Source of the DNA: Limisphaerales bacterium | Lineage (GTDB): Bacteria > Verrucomicrobiota > Verrucomicrobiia > Limisphaerales > AAA164-E04 | Length of the DNA: 64,000 nucleotides | Reading direction: 5' to 3' | Assembly (NCBI GenBank): GCA_024761205.1 | Contig: JAMASS010000005.1 | Coordinates: 161,761 to 225,760 of the forward strand | In this document: in pieces, positions 10,326 through 22,099 of the stretch | How positions within the stretch are numbered: position 1 is the first letter of the stretch | Layout of the letters: each line of letters starts with the position of its first letter | Program-made: the position numbers and the translations under genes | The notes under the pieces: generated by a model | The model's database searches: none | What the model was told of the DNA's origin: nothing | What the model saw: only the letters and a program-made list of their open reading frames with translations

Positions 10326-11825
10326 ATGAAAAGGGCAACGAAAGAACGTCCGGTTTTCTTGAGCCGACGCAAGTTCCTGTGGAAGTCGGGGGGAGGCTTT
10401 GGTGGGCTGGCATTGAGTTACTTGCTTGGTCGAGATCAAGCGCTGGCCAGTAGTCCGCTCGCGACCGGTGCCGGAGGGTTAGGATACCTGCGGTTCAAAC
10501 CAAAGGCCAAGCGCGTGGTGCAGCTCTTCATGGCGGGCGCGGCTAGTCATGTGGACACCTTCGATTACAAGCCCGAGCTGTTCAAACGCAACGGAGAAAA
10601 GTGGGACCCTGGTGAAAGGGTTGAGCTGTTCCAAAGCAGTCCGGGAAAGACCTTTGCGCCGCCCTGGGCCTTTCAACCCTACGGGCAGTGTGGGAAGCAT
10701 TTGAGCGAGATTGTGGCCCCGCTTGGGGAGTGCGTTGATCAGATGGCCTTTATCCACAATTTGGCGGGAAAGACGGGTGTCCACAGCCAGGCCACTTATC
10801 TTCAATCAACTGGATTTCAATTGCCTGGTTTTCCGGGGATGGGGGCTTGGGTGAGCTATGCCTTGGGGAGTCTGAATGACGATTTGCCCACCTTTGTCGT
10901 TCTGCCAGACCATCGAGGATTTGCTTCCAATGGCCCGAAGAATTGGAGTGCGGCTTTCTTGCCGGCCGAGCATCAAGGGACCACCATTTTTCCCGGCCGG
11001 GAAAATCCGATCGCTGATTTGTATCCGACCGATGGCGACTACATTACCGATGAGAGCGACGCTGCTGGATTTACCCTGCTCAAGCGCCTCAACGAGAAGC
11101 ATCATGCTTCCAACCGAATTGATGACGGACGATTAGGTGCGCGGATTCGATCGTATGAGCTGGCGGCGAAGATGCAGCTGAGCGCGCCGGAAGCGTTGGA
11201 TATTTCTCAGGAGCCGGAGTGTATCATAAGGATGTATGGCTTGGATCATGGGAAGCAGACCTTTGATCCTCAAATCAATCCGATCGAGGAGACCGACTAT
11301 TTTTCCCGCAAATGTTTGGTTGCTCGGCGGCTCCTCGAACGGGGAGTTCGGTTTGTGCAAGTTTGGTCGGGCAACGACAATGGATTTCCACGACGCAACT
11401 GGGATTCACATGAGGACATCAAACGCGACCATGGGCCGCTGGCCTTGGGAATGGCGACTGGGGCGTCGGCCTTGATTCAGGATTTGGCGCAGAGAGGTAT
11501 GTTAGAAGACACGCTTGTGCTTTGGGCCACTGAGTTTGGTCGAATGCCCTGCGCGCAGGGAAGCAAGGGTCGCGATCACAATCCGTTCTGTTTCAGTAAT
11601 TGGCTGTGTGGCGGCGGCATCAAGGGTGGGGTAACCGTGGGGGAAAGTGATTTTTGGGGCTTTCAACCGGCCGACCGCAACAATCCAACGCAGGTGTACG
11701 ATATCCACGCAACGATACTTTACCTCATGGGAATTGATCACGAGAGATTGACCTATCGGCATAATGGGATCGATCGGCGACTGACCGATGTGCACGGTCA
11801 TGTGATTCGGGATTTGATCGCCTAG
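10326..11825 (+). CDS. DUF1501 domain-containing protein (Tat-type N-terminus)
   Basis: SRRKFLWKSGGGFGG leader; MAGAASHVDTFDYKPEL; RDHNPFCFSNWLCGGGIKGG; DIHATILYLMGIDHERLTYRHNGIDRRLTDVHG. Directly downstream of the PSD1 gene, the standard pair. Confidence 0.92.
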   Translation: MKRATKERPVFLSRRKFLWKSGGGFGGLALSYLLGRDQALASSPLATGAGGLGYLRFKPKAKRVVQLFMAGAASHVDTFDYKPELFKRNGEKWDPGERVELFQSSPGKTFAPPWAFQPYGQCGKHLSEIVAPLGECVDQMAFIHNLAGKTGVHSQATYLQSTGFQLPGFPGMGAWVSYALGSLNDDLPTFVVLPDHRGFASNGPKNWSAAFLPAEHQGTTIFPGRENPIADLYPTDGDYITDESDAAGFTLLKRLNEKHHASNRIDDGRLGARIRSYELAAKMQLSAPEALDISQEPECIIRMYGLDHGKQTFDPQINPIEETDYFSRKCLVARRLLERGVRFVQVWSGNDNGFPRRNWDSHEDIKRDHGPLALGMATGASALIQDLAQRGMLEDTLVLWATEFGRMPCAQGSKGRDHNPFCFSNWLCGGGIKGGVTVGESDFWGFQPADRNNPTQVYDIHATILYLMGIDHERLTYRHNGIDRRLTDVHGHVIRDLIA

Positions 11826-11884
11826 CTTTAAGGAGGGTTAGAATGCACATGAGGGCCCCGGTTTGGTCGCGATTAGTTATCTGA

Positions 11885-13480
11885 GTGCTTCTGTTGGCCT
11901 TTGGTTTCAGCACCGCGCTGGTCGCTCAGTTTCCGCAGACCCGCCTGTGGACGGTGTTTCCTGCGGGAGCGCAGATCGGCACTACGGTTGAAGTGTCCAT
12001 ATCCGGATCCGATCTCGATGGGCCGACTTTGCTTTCGTTTTCAGACGAGCAGATTCAAGCAAGGTCAAAACTCGATAGCGATGGCAATCCGGTTGAAAAG
12101 CAATACTGTCATCAAGGTGTCATCTTCGATGGAGAAGGGACTCTTCGAGGTGTGGGGACAGGTAAGGACGGAACCTCAAACTCACGACTCTTCGCTCTCG
12201 ACAGGCGGGATGAGATTGTCGATTCGTCACCGGCTTACAAGGCGGAGGATGCGGTGCCCGTGCGTGCGACTAGGATCAGTCGTCAATGGGCGCGCGGTAG
12301 CGAATCAGAAGAACTACTATCGCTTCTTTGCTTGTCAGGGACAGCGGGTCGTCGTCTCTTGCTACGGCGAGGTTATCGACTCGAAGCTGGATCCTGTAAT
12401 TCAGCTATTGGATGCGGATGGCCGGATGCTGCAGAAAGATCGGCAAGGTTGGACGCTTGATTATACTGCCTTGACCACAGGCCCTCTCTTCGTGATTGTC
12501 AGCGATCTGACCTACCGAGGCGGTGAGCCGTTTTTCTATCGTCTCTCAATGCGCACCGATCTCCGCATGCCGACTATGTACTCCCGCTTGAGCGCGCCTG
12601 CCGGTGGTGAGCAAGAATTTCATATCTTCGGACGCAATCTTCTCCGGGCTACCAAAAGCCGGGTTGCCTCGGATTTTGGCGCGTTGCTGGATCATGCGGT
12701 GTCGACCAGCAAGGTGCCTGAATTTGGAAAGGCGCCGGTTTCGCTGATGGGCGTGCGCCATTCACTCCCCGGCTTCGCACTGCGAATGAGCTTTCTCTAT
12801 TCAGTCTTGCACAGACAAGGTAGCTGGTTTCAACGCCGAATCGGCCTTTGCGCATTTAACTCTATTGTCGAGATGGAAGCGATCTCCGGGGAGGCCGGCA
12901 TTCAGAAGGTTGATGTGCCGGTGGTGATCTCGGGAATGTTCTACCCGAGACTCGATCAAGATGCCTATGAGTTCGATGCTAAGAAGGGCGAGCGCTATTG
13001 GATCGATGTTCATTCTTACCGACTGGGCTATGGAACGAGTCCGTTGGTCGTGGTGGAACAGATCAAGGAGGACGGCAACGCAAATTCAGTCATGGAGTAT
13101 CTGACGATTTCTACGTATAGTTCACCGATTCGAATGGAGGCGTTCCCAGCGCCTTTTGAAATCGAAGCAACTGATGAGCCGGTGGAATTGCTGTTGAATG
13201 AGCGGGTTGAGATTCCAGTCAAACTCCAACGACGATTTGGTTTCGATGGCCAACTTGAAGTGAGGCCGACTTTCACGGATCAAGTGAAGGGCCTCAAGGC
13301 GACCATCTCCATGCTCCGGAATGATCAGATCACTCTCACCTTGGGATCGACGGGTGATGGCTCGTTGGCCAGGCAAGTGTCGAACTGAGGGCAAAGGGCA
13401 AACTCAATGGAAAGCCGGTCGTGTCTGCAAAGGTCGTTCAAATCAATCTGATCGCTGCCACCAATGCTGGGATTGATTGA
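11885..13480 (+). pseudogene. PPC-domain (pre-peptidase C-terminal-like) secreted protein, frameshifted
   Basis: FSTALVAQFPQTRLWTVFPAGAQIGTTVEVSISGSDLDGP in one frame; NYYRFFACQGQRVVVSCYGEVIDSKLDPVIQLLDADGRMLQKDRQGWTLDYTAL in another; tail VELRAKGKLNGKPVVSAKVVQINLIAATNAGID* in a third. Confidence 0.7.
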
Positions 13481-13589
13481 AAAGAGGAAGGGACTTCAGC
13501 CCCCTTTTCCCCTCCGAGGACGCAGCAGGTTGCGCTGGGGCAACGCGACAGCGGGCTGCCGCAGTAGATGACCTTCGACCTATGCACCG

Positions 13590-16333
13590 GTGCAAAGTGG
13601 CAATCCAGAAAGGAATGATTTGGCGAACCAAAATTTAGTTTTGAGAAAGCAGAGCCGCCTCTTAGTTTCGATCAAGCCGCTGGGTTGGTCGATCTCTGCA
13701 CTGGCCTTGTCCCGGATGTTTTCAGGACTGGCAGACATCTCAATTACCCCTCTCAAGCGAGCCGAGCCGGTTGATTTCGAGCGAGAAATTCTTCCCATCT
13801 TCAAGGCAAATTGCCTCGCCTGTCACAATCAAACCAAGGCTAAGGCGAGCCTGATCTTTGAGACGCCGGCGACGGTTCTTCAGGGTGGTGACTCTGGACC
13901 GTCCGTCGTCCCGGGGAAACCGGAAGAGAGCTTGTTGCTGTTGGCTGCGGTGCACCTCGATGAGGACTACGTCATGCCTCCCGTTGGTAATAAGTCGAAC
14001 GCCAAGAATCTCACACCCGAACAGCTGGGCCTTGTTGCTTCAGTGTTGGATTGCTGATGGCGCGCAGGGTGAGGTTACGGGACGGCTGGATATTGACTGG
14101 CGACCTATCAGTCGCCGGGTTCAGCCGATCTACTCGATGGCGTTAACGCCTTCCGGTCGCTATGTGGCTTATGGTTTGGGCAGCGAGGCTGTCGTGTATG
14201 AAATTCCCGCTAGAAGAATCGTCGCTCGTCTGCACGACCCGGATTTGTCCGGTCAACGGGGCCATCTCGACTTGGTTAATGCGATTGCCTTTCATTCGGA
14301 AAGGGATCTGATTGCTACGGGAGGGTTTCGCAAGGTGAAGTTGTGGAAGCGGCAGATGCTGACGGAGTCCTTTGCGCTGGCAAACGAACCCGATGACCTA
14401 GTAACGGCGGTTTCCCTCAGTGCGGATCGGTTGGTTCTGGGATTGGGTTTTCAGTCGGGCCGTTTCAACGCCTGGGAGCTTTCGACTGGGTGTCAGCTCG
14501 TTCATCGGACAAAGAATGACTCGCCGGTGAAGCATTTGAGTCTTTCGGCCATGGGAGATCATTTGAGTGTTTGTTTCGAGGACGGTGGGTTGCGGGTGAT
14601 TCGCTGTGATGGAGATGCGGTTTCCGAAGTAAGGATTCCGAAAGTGGAGTCGGTGGTATCGAGCTGCTGGGCGGCCGCCGGTGAGGATCGGTTAGCCGTC
14701 TTGAGTCAGTCTCAGACGCTTGAGATTTGGGCGCGAGGCGAGGATGTTTTTTTGAATCAGAGCGAAAGATCAAAGCGGGTAAGGTTGATGAGATCACGGC
14801 TCTCTCAGGGGAGGGTTCGTTGCTGTTGGTTGAACGTTCTGGCCGAATCCGGCAGCTCGATTGGCAAATCGGTGAGGTTCGCAGCGAGTGGGATTTGGAG
14901 AGTGCGGTCAGTCAGTGGTCTTTATCGAGCACTGGAGGTCGTTTCGTGGCGGCCACTCCGGCCGCTTGTGGGATCTGAGTTCAGGAGAGCAGGGAGCGAT
15001 TCTCCGTGGCGCGCGGGAAGAGCAGCGTGCGGTTGCCAAGGAAAACCGGCTTGTTGGACTGTTGGAGGGAGCGAGCGAACTGGCGAAGAAAGAGACTGTA
15101 TCGATTGCTGAGGAGTTGGAGCAGGAGACCGAGCGGGTTTCCAAGGCGGAAAAGGCTCTAACAAAGTTCGAGGAAGCAAAAAATGCGCGTCAGGCAGCCA
15201 AAGACAAAGCAAAGCAGCTCGAAAATCAAGTGGTCGAGGCCAAGCAAGCCTTTGAAACGGCCAAGCTAGAATCCGCGACTGCGGCTAAGGAAGCCAAAGC
15301 GCTGGTTACAGAATTGCGTGAAGCTCAAAAGGCCGCTGAGGTAACGGAATTACAGATTAAAGCGATTGATCAGAAGCTGGACGAGGCGCTCAAGAGAGTT
15401 GCCGATTGAGCCTTTGCCACCGGTCAAGTGAAATCGAACTTGGCGCAAATATCCGCGGGAGAAGACTTTGGACACAGAGAAGTCGAATCATGCGGGTGCC
15501 AAGCGGACGCTCTTGATTGCGGAGAATGAACTCAAGTTGGCGAAAAATCGGTTGAGCAGCTCACCATACGAGGGAAGGAGGCGGATCAACGATTAAAGGA
15601 TGCTGTGGTATCGCTAGAAGCTGGGAAGGAGTCCTTGGCCGTGGCACAGTTGCGACTAGAGGCAGCTTTGGATCCCTTGCTTGCTCTGGATTTTTCGCCG
15701 GAAGGGAAGCGGGTGATCGCCCTCGGCCCCAATGGGGATGTCGGCGTTTGGTGGGCGGCAACTGGCGATGAGTTGGATTTCGTTTCCCTTGAGAGTTCAG
15801 ATTGGATTGATGCCCGGATGCTGACCGCCCGTTCAGTGCTGGCGGTATCCAATCAGGGTGAAGCGTCGGTAGTTTACCTTGACCAGCACTGGACGCTGAA
15901 ACACATCTTGGGTGAGGAGAATGGATTTGCTGATCGCGTGAATGTTTTGGCCTTCAGCCAGGACGGTGAATGGCTGGCCGCTTCCGGCGGCGACCTCAGC
16001 CGGACGGGCGAGATCAAGGTGTGGGAACTCAAAACCCTGGAACTCGTGAAGGATTTTCCCAGAGGTTCACAGTGATGTTGTCTTTGGCCTCGAGTTTTCG
16101 CCGGATAGCTGCTTTCTGGCATCGGGAAGTGCGGACCAGTTCGCGCGGGTCGTTGAATGGGAAAGCGGCAAGACCATTCATTCATTTGAAGGCCATACAC
16201 ATTATGTGATGGACGTCTCGTGGCAGCAAATGGCCAGACGTTCGTGAGCGCGGGTAGCGACGGCGTGGTCAAGGTCTGGGATGTGCTGAGTGGGAAAATG
16301 TTGACGACGGTGTCAGCGCCGAGTGTGGAGTAG
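13590..16333 (+). pseudogene. c-type cytochrome domain plus WD40 beta-propeller protein, frameshifted
   Basis: DFEREILPIFKANCLACHNQTKAKASLIFETPATVLQGGDSGPSVVPGKPEESLLLLAAV (CxxCH) in one frame; WD-like repeats (DLVNAIAFHSERDLIATGGFRKVKLWKR; VNVLAFSQDGEWLAASGGDLSRTGEIKVWELK; SAGSDGVVKVWDVLSGKMLTTVSAPSVE*) scattered over several frames. Confidence 0.78.
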
Positions 16334-16781
16334 CCAAGTGGGATGCGGCCGATGAAAGTTACCGGCGGCTACCGAGCGAAGATTCGGTTGTGGGCAAAGA
16401 ATCCAACAGTGCATCCGGCTCGACCGCTTCCTAAACTACCGAAGTAAGAATTCGCCACGGGAATCCTTCTTGAATCGGGCACGTCAATATGACACACGCC
16501 ACCGAACACTGGCGTGCTATCAAGGTCACGGACCTCGGACGACAGATGACCGCCCTCCGAGCCGAGCTCGAAAAGCAATGCGAGGCCCGGCTTCGCCACA
16601 CAATATCCGGGAGAAAGGCTCAGACAGAATTGTCTGGCGGAGATCGGATTTGACCCGATCAGGTGGCCTAACGCATAATCACTCCTCTATGTTCTTCTGG
16701 ATAAACTTAGCACCGATACAGTTCTTGGGCGGGAGGTGCAACCGGCAACATCGGCCCTCACCTTTATCGACGCATTAAGTA

Positions 16782-18302
16782 ATGAGCGAGGTATCAATCC
16801 GTATGGTTCGCAAGTGCGCACTCTTTGTCGATTTTGATAACATTTATCGCAAGTTAGAAGAGACCGATTCCGCCGTAGCCAATACGTTCGCAGAAAAACC
16901 GGCGGGCTGGCTGCGTTGTTTCGAGAACAGCGCCCACGACCCGCATGAGGACGCTCCGGAACGGCAGATCCTGATCCGGCGCTGCTATCTGAACCCGATG
17001 TTCGGCAAGTACCGCAATCGCTTTACCATGGCCGGATTTCAGACGATTGATTGCCCGCCACTAACCGGCCGAGGCAAGAATTCCACTGATATTTCCATGT
17101 CGCTTGACATTGTGGAAGCGCTATACCACAAGACCCGTTTCGACGAATTCATTATTCTGTCTGCCGACTCTGATTTCACACCGGTGTTGCTGCGCTTGCG
17201 CGAGCACGACCGGTTGACCGCCATATTCTCGGACAACAACACGGTGAAAGCGCTTCGGGCAGCAGCCACTTTTGTCTTTAACAGCGACCTGTTCGTGAAG
17301 AAAGCGCGTGTGGCGAACCAATCAGCAGCTCCCCACTCGGGCGAGGAGGCAAAACCACAGCAACAACCAAAACCACAGCAACAACCAAAACCACAGCAAC
17401 AACCAAAACCACAGCAACAACCAAAACCACAGCAACAACCAAAACCACAGCAACAACCAAAACCACAGCAACAACCAAAACCACAGCAAACGCCAAAACC
17501 GCAGCAAACGCCAAAACCGCAGCAAACGCCAAAACCGCAACAACCACCAAAACCACAGCAACAACCAAAACCGCAGGACCTAGAAGCCCTGAGACAGCGG
17601 ATTCTCAATTTCATGGAGGACGAGATCGCGACTGTGAACGAGCCGATGCCCGGATCTCAACTAGCGGAATCGATCACAAATCGCTTCGGGTCGGTTGTGA
17701 GGGAAACAAAATGGCTCGGCGCGGGTTCGCTTAGCAAACTGGTCAAATCCGGTGAGCGAGATGGGTTGGCTGCCGTCCGCAATCTGGTGTTTGACCCGCG
17801 TCGACATGGACCCGTGGCGGAAACCGAGCACGCCAGCTCCGACAACATGGCCGGTCTGTCGCGCGATCTTGCCGACTTCATCGAAAAGCTAGTTGCCGTG
17901 GGCTGGCCGAAGAGCCTTGGCCCGACCCAGATCGATGTGATCATCCGCGAGACTTCCCGCCAGATCGCCGACGGTGTGACTGAGCGCAAGCCATTGAGCA
18001 CCGCGGTACGGGACGCGATCCGAGGCCATGCTGCCAACGGTCGTTTGCCGCCGCAATTGGTGATAGGGCACGCTAACATCAACTTCATGCTGCACAACAT
18101 GACGAAGAACGGCACCGTTTTCGGTGAGAGTTGCAGTACCGAGGATGAACTGCGCTTGCAGCTCTACAAGACGCTGTTACACATGATCGTCAATCGCATC
18201 GGCCCGCTGACGCCCAAATCTAAGGCGCTAATCAGTGAATTGCTGAGCATCGCGCCAGCTCCTGCCAGTGAAGTTCGTAGTAGATTGGAGCTCAGCCCTT
18301 AA
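16782..18302 (+). CDS. NYN-domain (PIN-like RNase) protein with KPQQ(Q/T)P linker and C-terminal OST-HTH/LOTUS-like domains
   Basis: Intact 506 aa ORF: CALFVDFDNIYRKLEE...GRGKNSTDISMSLDIVEALYHKTRFDEFIILSADSDFTPVLLRLREHDRLTAIF (NYN acidic motifs); LEALRQRILNFMEDEIATVNEPMPGSQLAESITNRFGSVVRETKWLGAGSLSKLV (LOTUS-like). Possible later start at 16803. Confidence 0.85.
   Translation: MSEVSIRMVRKCALFVDFDNIYRKLEETDSAVANTFAEKPAGWLRCFENSAHDPHEDAPERQILIRRCYLNPMFGKYRNRFTMAGFQTIDCPPLTGRGKNSTDISMSLDIVEALYHKTRFDEFIILSADSDFTPVLLRLREHDRLTAIFSDNNTVKALRAAATFVFNSDLFVKKARVANQSAAPHSGEEAKPQQQPKPQQQPKPQQQPKPQQQPKPQQQPKPQQQPKPQQQPKPQQTPKPQQTPKPQQTPKPQQPPKPQQQPKPQDLEALRQRILNFMEDEIATVNEPMPGSQLAESITNRFGSVVRETKWLGAGSLSKLVKSGERDGLAAVRNLVFDPRRHGPVAETEHASSDNMAGLSRDLADFIEKLVAVGWPKSLGPTQIDVIIRETSRQIADGVTERKPLSTAVRDAIRGHAANGRLPPQLVIGHANINFMLHNMTKNGTVFGESCSTEDELRLQLYKTLLHMIVNRIGPLTPKSKALISELLSIAPAPASEVRSRLELSP
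17352..17567 (+). repeat. 18-bp tandem repeat, 12 units, coding KPQQQP/KPQQTP/KPQQPP
   Basis: aaaccacagcaacaacca repeated in frame; protein (KPQQQP)x7(KPQQTP)x3 KPQQPP KPQQQP. Confidence 0.95.
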
Positions 18303-19789
18303 TTTGTTATTCCGATCAAGAATACTATGATGGGAACTCGGTGATCATTGCGGGCAGCAGAGCCATGAGGCCCGGCCAATACGATCCGTGTTCTGCCAAA
18401 ACGGTGTCAAAATCGCCGTGGGCGACAGCAGCCTCATTCTCCGGTCGGATATACTCGATATTCGGCTTATCTATCGGCATCCCCAGCCTGATATGAAGCT
18501 GAATCAGTTCATCGAACAAGACGGTCAGTGAACGGCGGTCGGTGCTCAAGGAACGGTGATTACATCTGATGGTCAGCACTAGACTGCCTTGGAGATGATC
18601 GGCGTGGCCTCGGGCCTTGTTAGCGTCTCTCACGCGCAAATCTTAGGTTGCGGCGGGAGCCAATGGCGGAATCTAAACCAGCCCAAACCACCAAGCCCAG
18701 ACCAAAAGGCTCACAGCAGATTTTGCTGAATTTCACGAGATTCACTACAGCGGCCGCCATGTCTCGGAGTTGCGGAAAACCGAAGCCGGTGCGGAGGCCT
18801 CAGTCCGATTCACAGCTTCATCAAACACCACGACGACCTGAGCTGAATCATTCGCCGAAGTAACGAAAACAATCCTCAGGGCGGTATGATCCAGAACCAA
18901 TGGCGCCGCATCATCCAGCGTAAAAACAAAGCCTTTGATCAAAGGGTAATCCAACGCGTTCGAGCAATTGGCGTCCGTGCAAGGTGCGAATCTCCCGGCG
19001 ATGACAATACTTTTCAAACGACTCGCAGTTCGTCATCCCACCGGGCCACTCGTGTTAGAATCGCTCGTTGACGGCATCAAGAAATCCGGATGTTGCTCGG
19101 GGCAATAAACTCCCAGATTCTCTCCCGCGTTCCGATTGAAGTCAAAGGTCCGAACGGATTCCAACTTGGTGATGTTCCCCAACTGCGCTGGCCGTCAATC
19201 CATTGAGATGTCAAGCTGAGGAAAGTACAGATGCGACTCAATCGTGCTCATGCGATCGAACAGTGCATTTCGAATCACTGTTTCGAGAAATCCGCTCAGC
19301 TGCGTCTGAACCTAGGGCCGGACGGAAACGTTCACGTAATTCCAGAGATAAGAATCCTCAATCACGAGCCACTCGGCCCGACCTCGGCCATGATTGACGA
19401 TGCCATGCTGCATCCCTTGAATATCCAAAACGTGCGCGACCAGTCGCATCATGCGCGAACCACTGAAGCGTGTCCCCCCGGCGTCACTGTTGAATCAGCT
19501 CCGGCTAATGACCGACACATCCCCCGCTGCTTCCAGCCCACCACCTCCGTGTAAGGCACGCAATAGAAAGTGACCCCCTGTCCAGCAATGCGCCAAACGG
19601 TCGTGTTCTCAATCCGATTAGCCTCAGCATTCAGCGAGCCATAGGTTGGGGTAAGTCGATCACCGCTGATCCGGTGACACCGTACACTTCATTTCCCGAG
19701 AATGCCTCAAACGACTCATGGCAAACATTGACCGCTTGCGTATGCAACTCGTCGCCACGATCAATATCCCGGACCAGCGGCAAGCCCCG

Positions 19790-20556
19790 ATACATTAAAA
19801 CTCGGTCTGGAGCGAGCCAACCACACCATCAGTCCTCAGATCGCCTGCAGTAATGACTACAAATCTCTAGATCTGTCCATCTCGGAAGCGATCACGCTCA
19901 ACGACAAAAACACGATCACGACCCTGGCTTGGCCCATAGCTTTGATCGCGGTCCTGCCGAATCCCGGCACCTTTATCAATGCCCCGAAGAATAAAGACAC
20001 CACTGACATCTTTCTGGGTATGAATCAAGTCCTTGGAAAACGAACGCACCTGACCGCCAATCTCACTCTCGACGGCGGCAAGGGCTACTTGGCCGATCCC
20101 TACAAAGGAGTCGTGTTCAAGGATTTCCCCTTCTTCCCTCCCTTTCCCTATACAGTCTTCGGCGAGGGACGGCCAAGACACAAACTTTGCCAAGTGGCTC
20201 ACCTTGGCCTCACCAACTATTGTCTCCAGATCGAGGCAGCGATCGAAGCGAGCCATCCTTGAACGATTCCTCCGGGATCACCACTCGCGCTGTCGATTTC
20301 AGCTTGCTAAAAAACTTTGGTGAAAGAATCACGCTGCATCCCCGGATCCGATATCATCATCAAACAACAGCCGATTTCTATGGACTCATCTTTCCTGGAG
20401 ATCCCAGCCTCTCCGACGAAGAGATACCCCCCCTACTCAGCCGACTATCGGCCCTCGCACTTAGAGACACTCACCTTCGGAATCAACGCCACGGTCGAGC
20501 TCTCGGAATCGCTCCGACTCGACCTCGGTTACAAGCCCTACCTCATGACGGACTAG
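19790..20556 (+). pseudogene. DUF3570 outer-membrane-like protein, frameshifted
   Basis: NDYKSLDLSISEAITLNDKNTITTLAW; VLPNPGTFINAPKNKDTTDIFLGMNQVLGKRTHLTANLTLDGGKGYLADPYKGVVF; NDSSGITTRAVDFSLLKNFGERITLHPRIRYHHQTTADFYGLIFPGDP, in different frames. Confidence 0.72.
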
Positions 20557-20589
20557 ATGGGCGAACCATCGCCAGTCCTGATCCCGCTG

Positions 20590-21433
20590 CCAATATACTT
20601 ACCGCCATGGCGGCTCACTGCCACGTGATATGCCTATGGCAGCATCGAGCAAGCTCTTCTTCGCTACACTCGGGCAGTCATCGACTAGGCTGCGAATTTT
20701 GAAGCCAAATATTCCCGATTTCTCGACACGAGTATCATCAACCGCAACCGCTAATGCCGGGGCCAATAGACCTCAATCAATTCTGAAACGGAGACTATCC
20801 TTCGGTTATGTGATGAACTTTACTTTCTGTCGAATGGAGCCCGTGACCACTCCAGTCTGCCCTTCACTCGCCCCCTGGTCGGCTGGAATAAGGCGGCAGA
20901 CGAGCCGTCCCAATTCTCCTTCCTCGATCTGGCATGGGCTCGACCTTGAGAGGCATGAGCAAGGAGTACGCCGTTGATCAGACGGGGCAATTGGAAAAGG
21001 CACACGGCATCCAGTGCTTGCTAGTCGACTACGGACAAGACATCAGCACATTAAATCCACCGAAGGGTGTCCCCCCTGACACATCGCGTTAGAGGGCCCA
21101 AAGCAGCTGGGATATTGCTGGACCGGACTCGCCATTGCGGGACTGTCGGTTGACAGTTCCGGCAATCACCGACGGCACTTCGAGGAGAACAACAAAAGAT
21201 ATGGTCATATTCTCGACCCAAGAACGGGTTGCCCGGTCGAAAACGATATTCTGGTCGCCACCGTGATTTCGCCCAACTGCGTTCTCTCAGATACGCTCTC
21301 AACGGCCGCCATCATCCTCGGTCCCGAAGCGGGCTTGGCCCTGATCGAAAAGACTTGCCAAGCGGAAGGATGCCTGCCCTCCACCAATGGAACCTACGAA
21401 ACGAAAGGATTCTCTAAATATATTGTGCGCTAA
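20590..21433 (+). pseudogene. apbE: ApbE-family FAD:protein FMN transferase, frameshifted
   Basis: SKEYAVDQTGQLEKAHGIQCLLVDYGQDIS; FEENNKRYGHILDPRTGCPVENDILVATVISPNCVLSDTLSTAAIILGPEAGLALIEK...KGFSKYIVR*. The order is correct and there are several frame changes. Confidence 0.75.
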
Positions 21434-22099
21434 TAAATAAGGGAATTATATCCTTACCAAATATAAAGCGATTGCTTAATATACTTTCATGTCAGACGGC
21501 AATTTCACGCCAATAAAGGTTGCCCAGCAGCAGGGAGGTTGGCGAAGCATGGAGATTGCCCCTCATAGCCCCCAAACTCCGCCGCCGCTGTACCTTCCGC
21601 CGAGTGCCGATCGGCGCCGCCGGCAGGAGTGCGCAAAGGCCGGCGGCCGCCTCATGGCGACCATCTCTATGGGTGAGAAGTCCGGGCTAGCAGCATTGCT
21701 TGGAATGGCGCTGCCAATGCAGGCACTCGCGTCTTGAATGATAAGGGGAAACGTCTCGTGGCATCAAGAATTGCGGCGAAGTAATGCTCAGTTCTGATTC
21801 GCTCCGAGAGACCGTCTTGGCGAACGAGGGCCATTTCTGAGCTCGCTCTGCCAGCACCGCATCTAAGCTCGTCTGATTGCGGGATTCAGTAAGCTGCAGA
21901 TGAAAATTTTCGGTGATCGTTGCGCTGGGTTCGAGAATGGATTGAACGGTCGTCTCCACATTGGTGCGGGCACCGATGCTGGAGAGATGGGGAGCAAAGG
22001 CGCTTCTCCGCCCTTGAATACTGTTGGCACATGACACGCTCTGCCGCTCCCGTGCTATTAAAGAAGAGTTCTCGGCCACGGGCGGCATTTGCGCGATCG

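Noticed and set aside
17352-17567. Possible CRISPR-like array
   Set aside because: Units are contiguous 18-bp tandem repeats without spacers and lie in frame in a CDS.
17039-17614. Minus-strand Cys/Gly/Phe-rich ORFs (CCGFGCCCGFG...) and plus-strand NQNHSN-rich ORF at 17308
   Set aside because: Off-frame translations of the 18-bp repeat in the NYN gene.
18640-19560. Possible minus-strand beta-helix/secreted protein relic (e.g. HVLDIQGMQHGIVNHGRGRAEWLVIEDSYLWNYVNVSV)
   Set aside because: Suggestive but too degraded to assign to a family.
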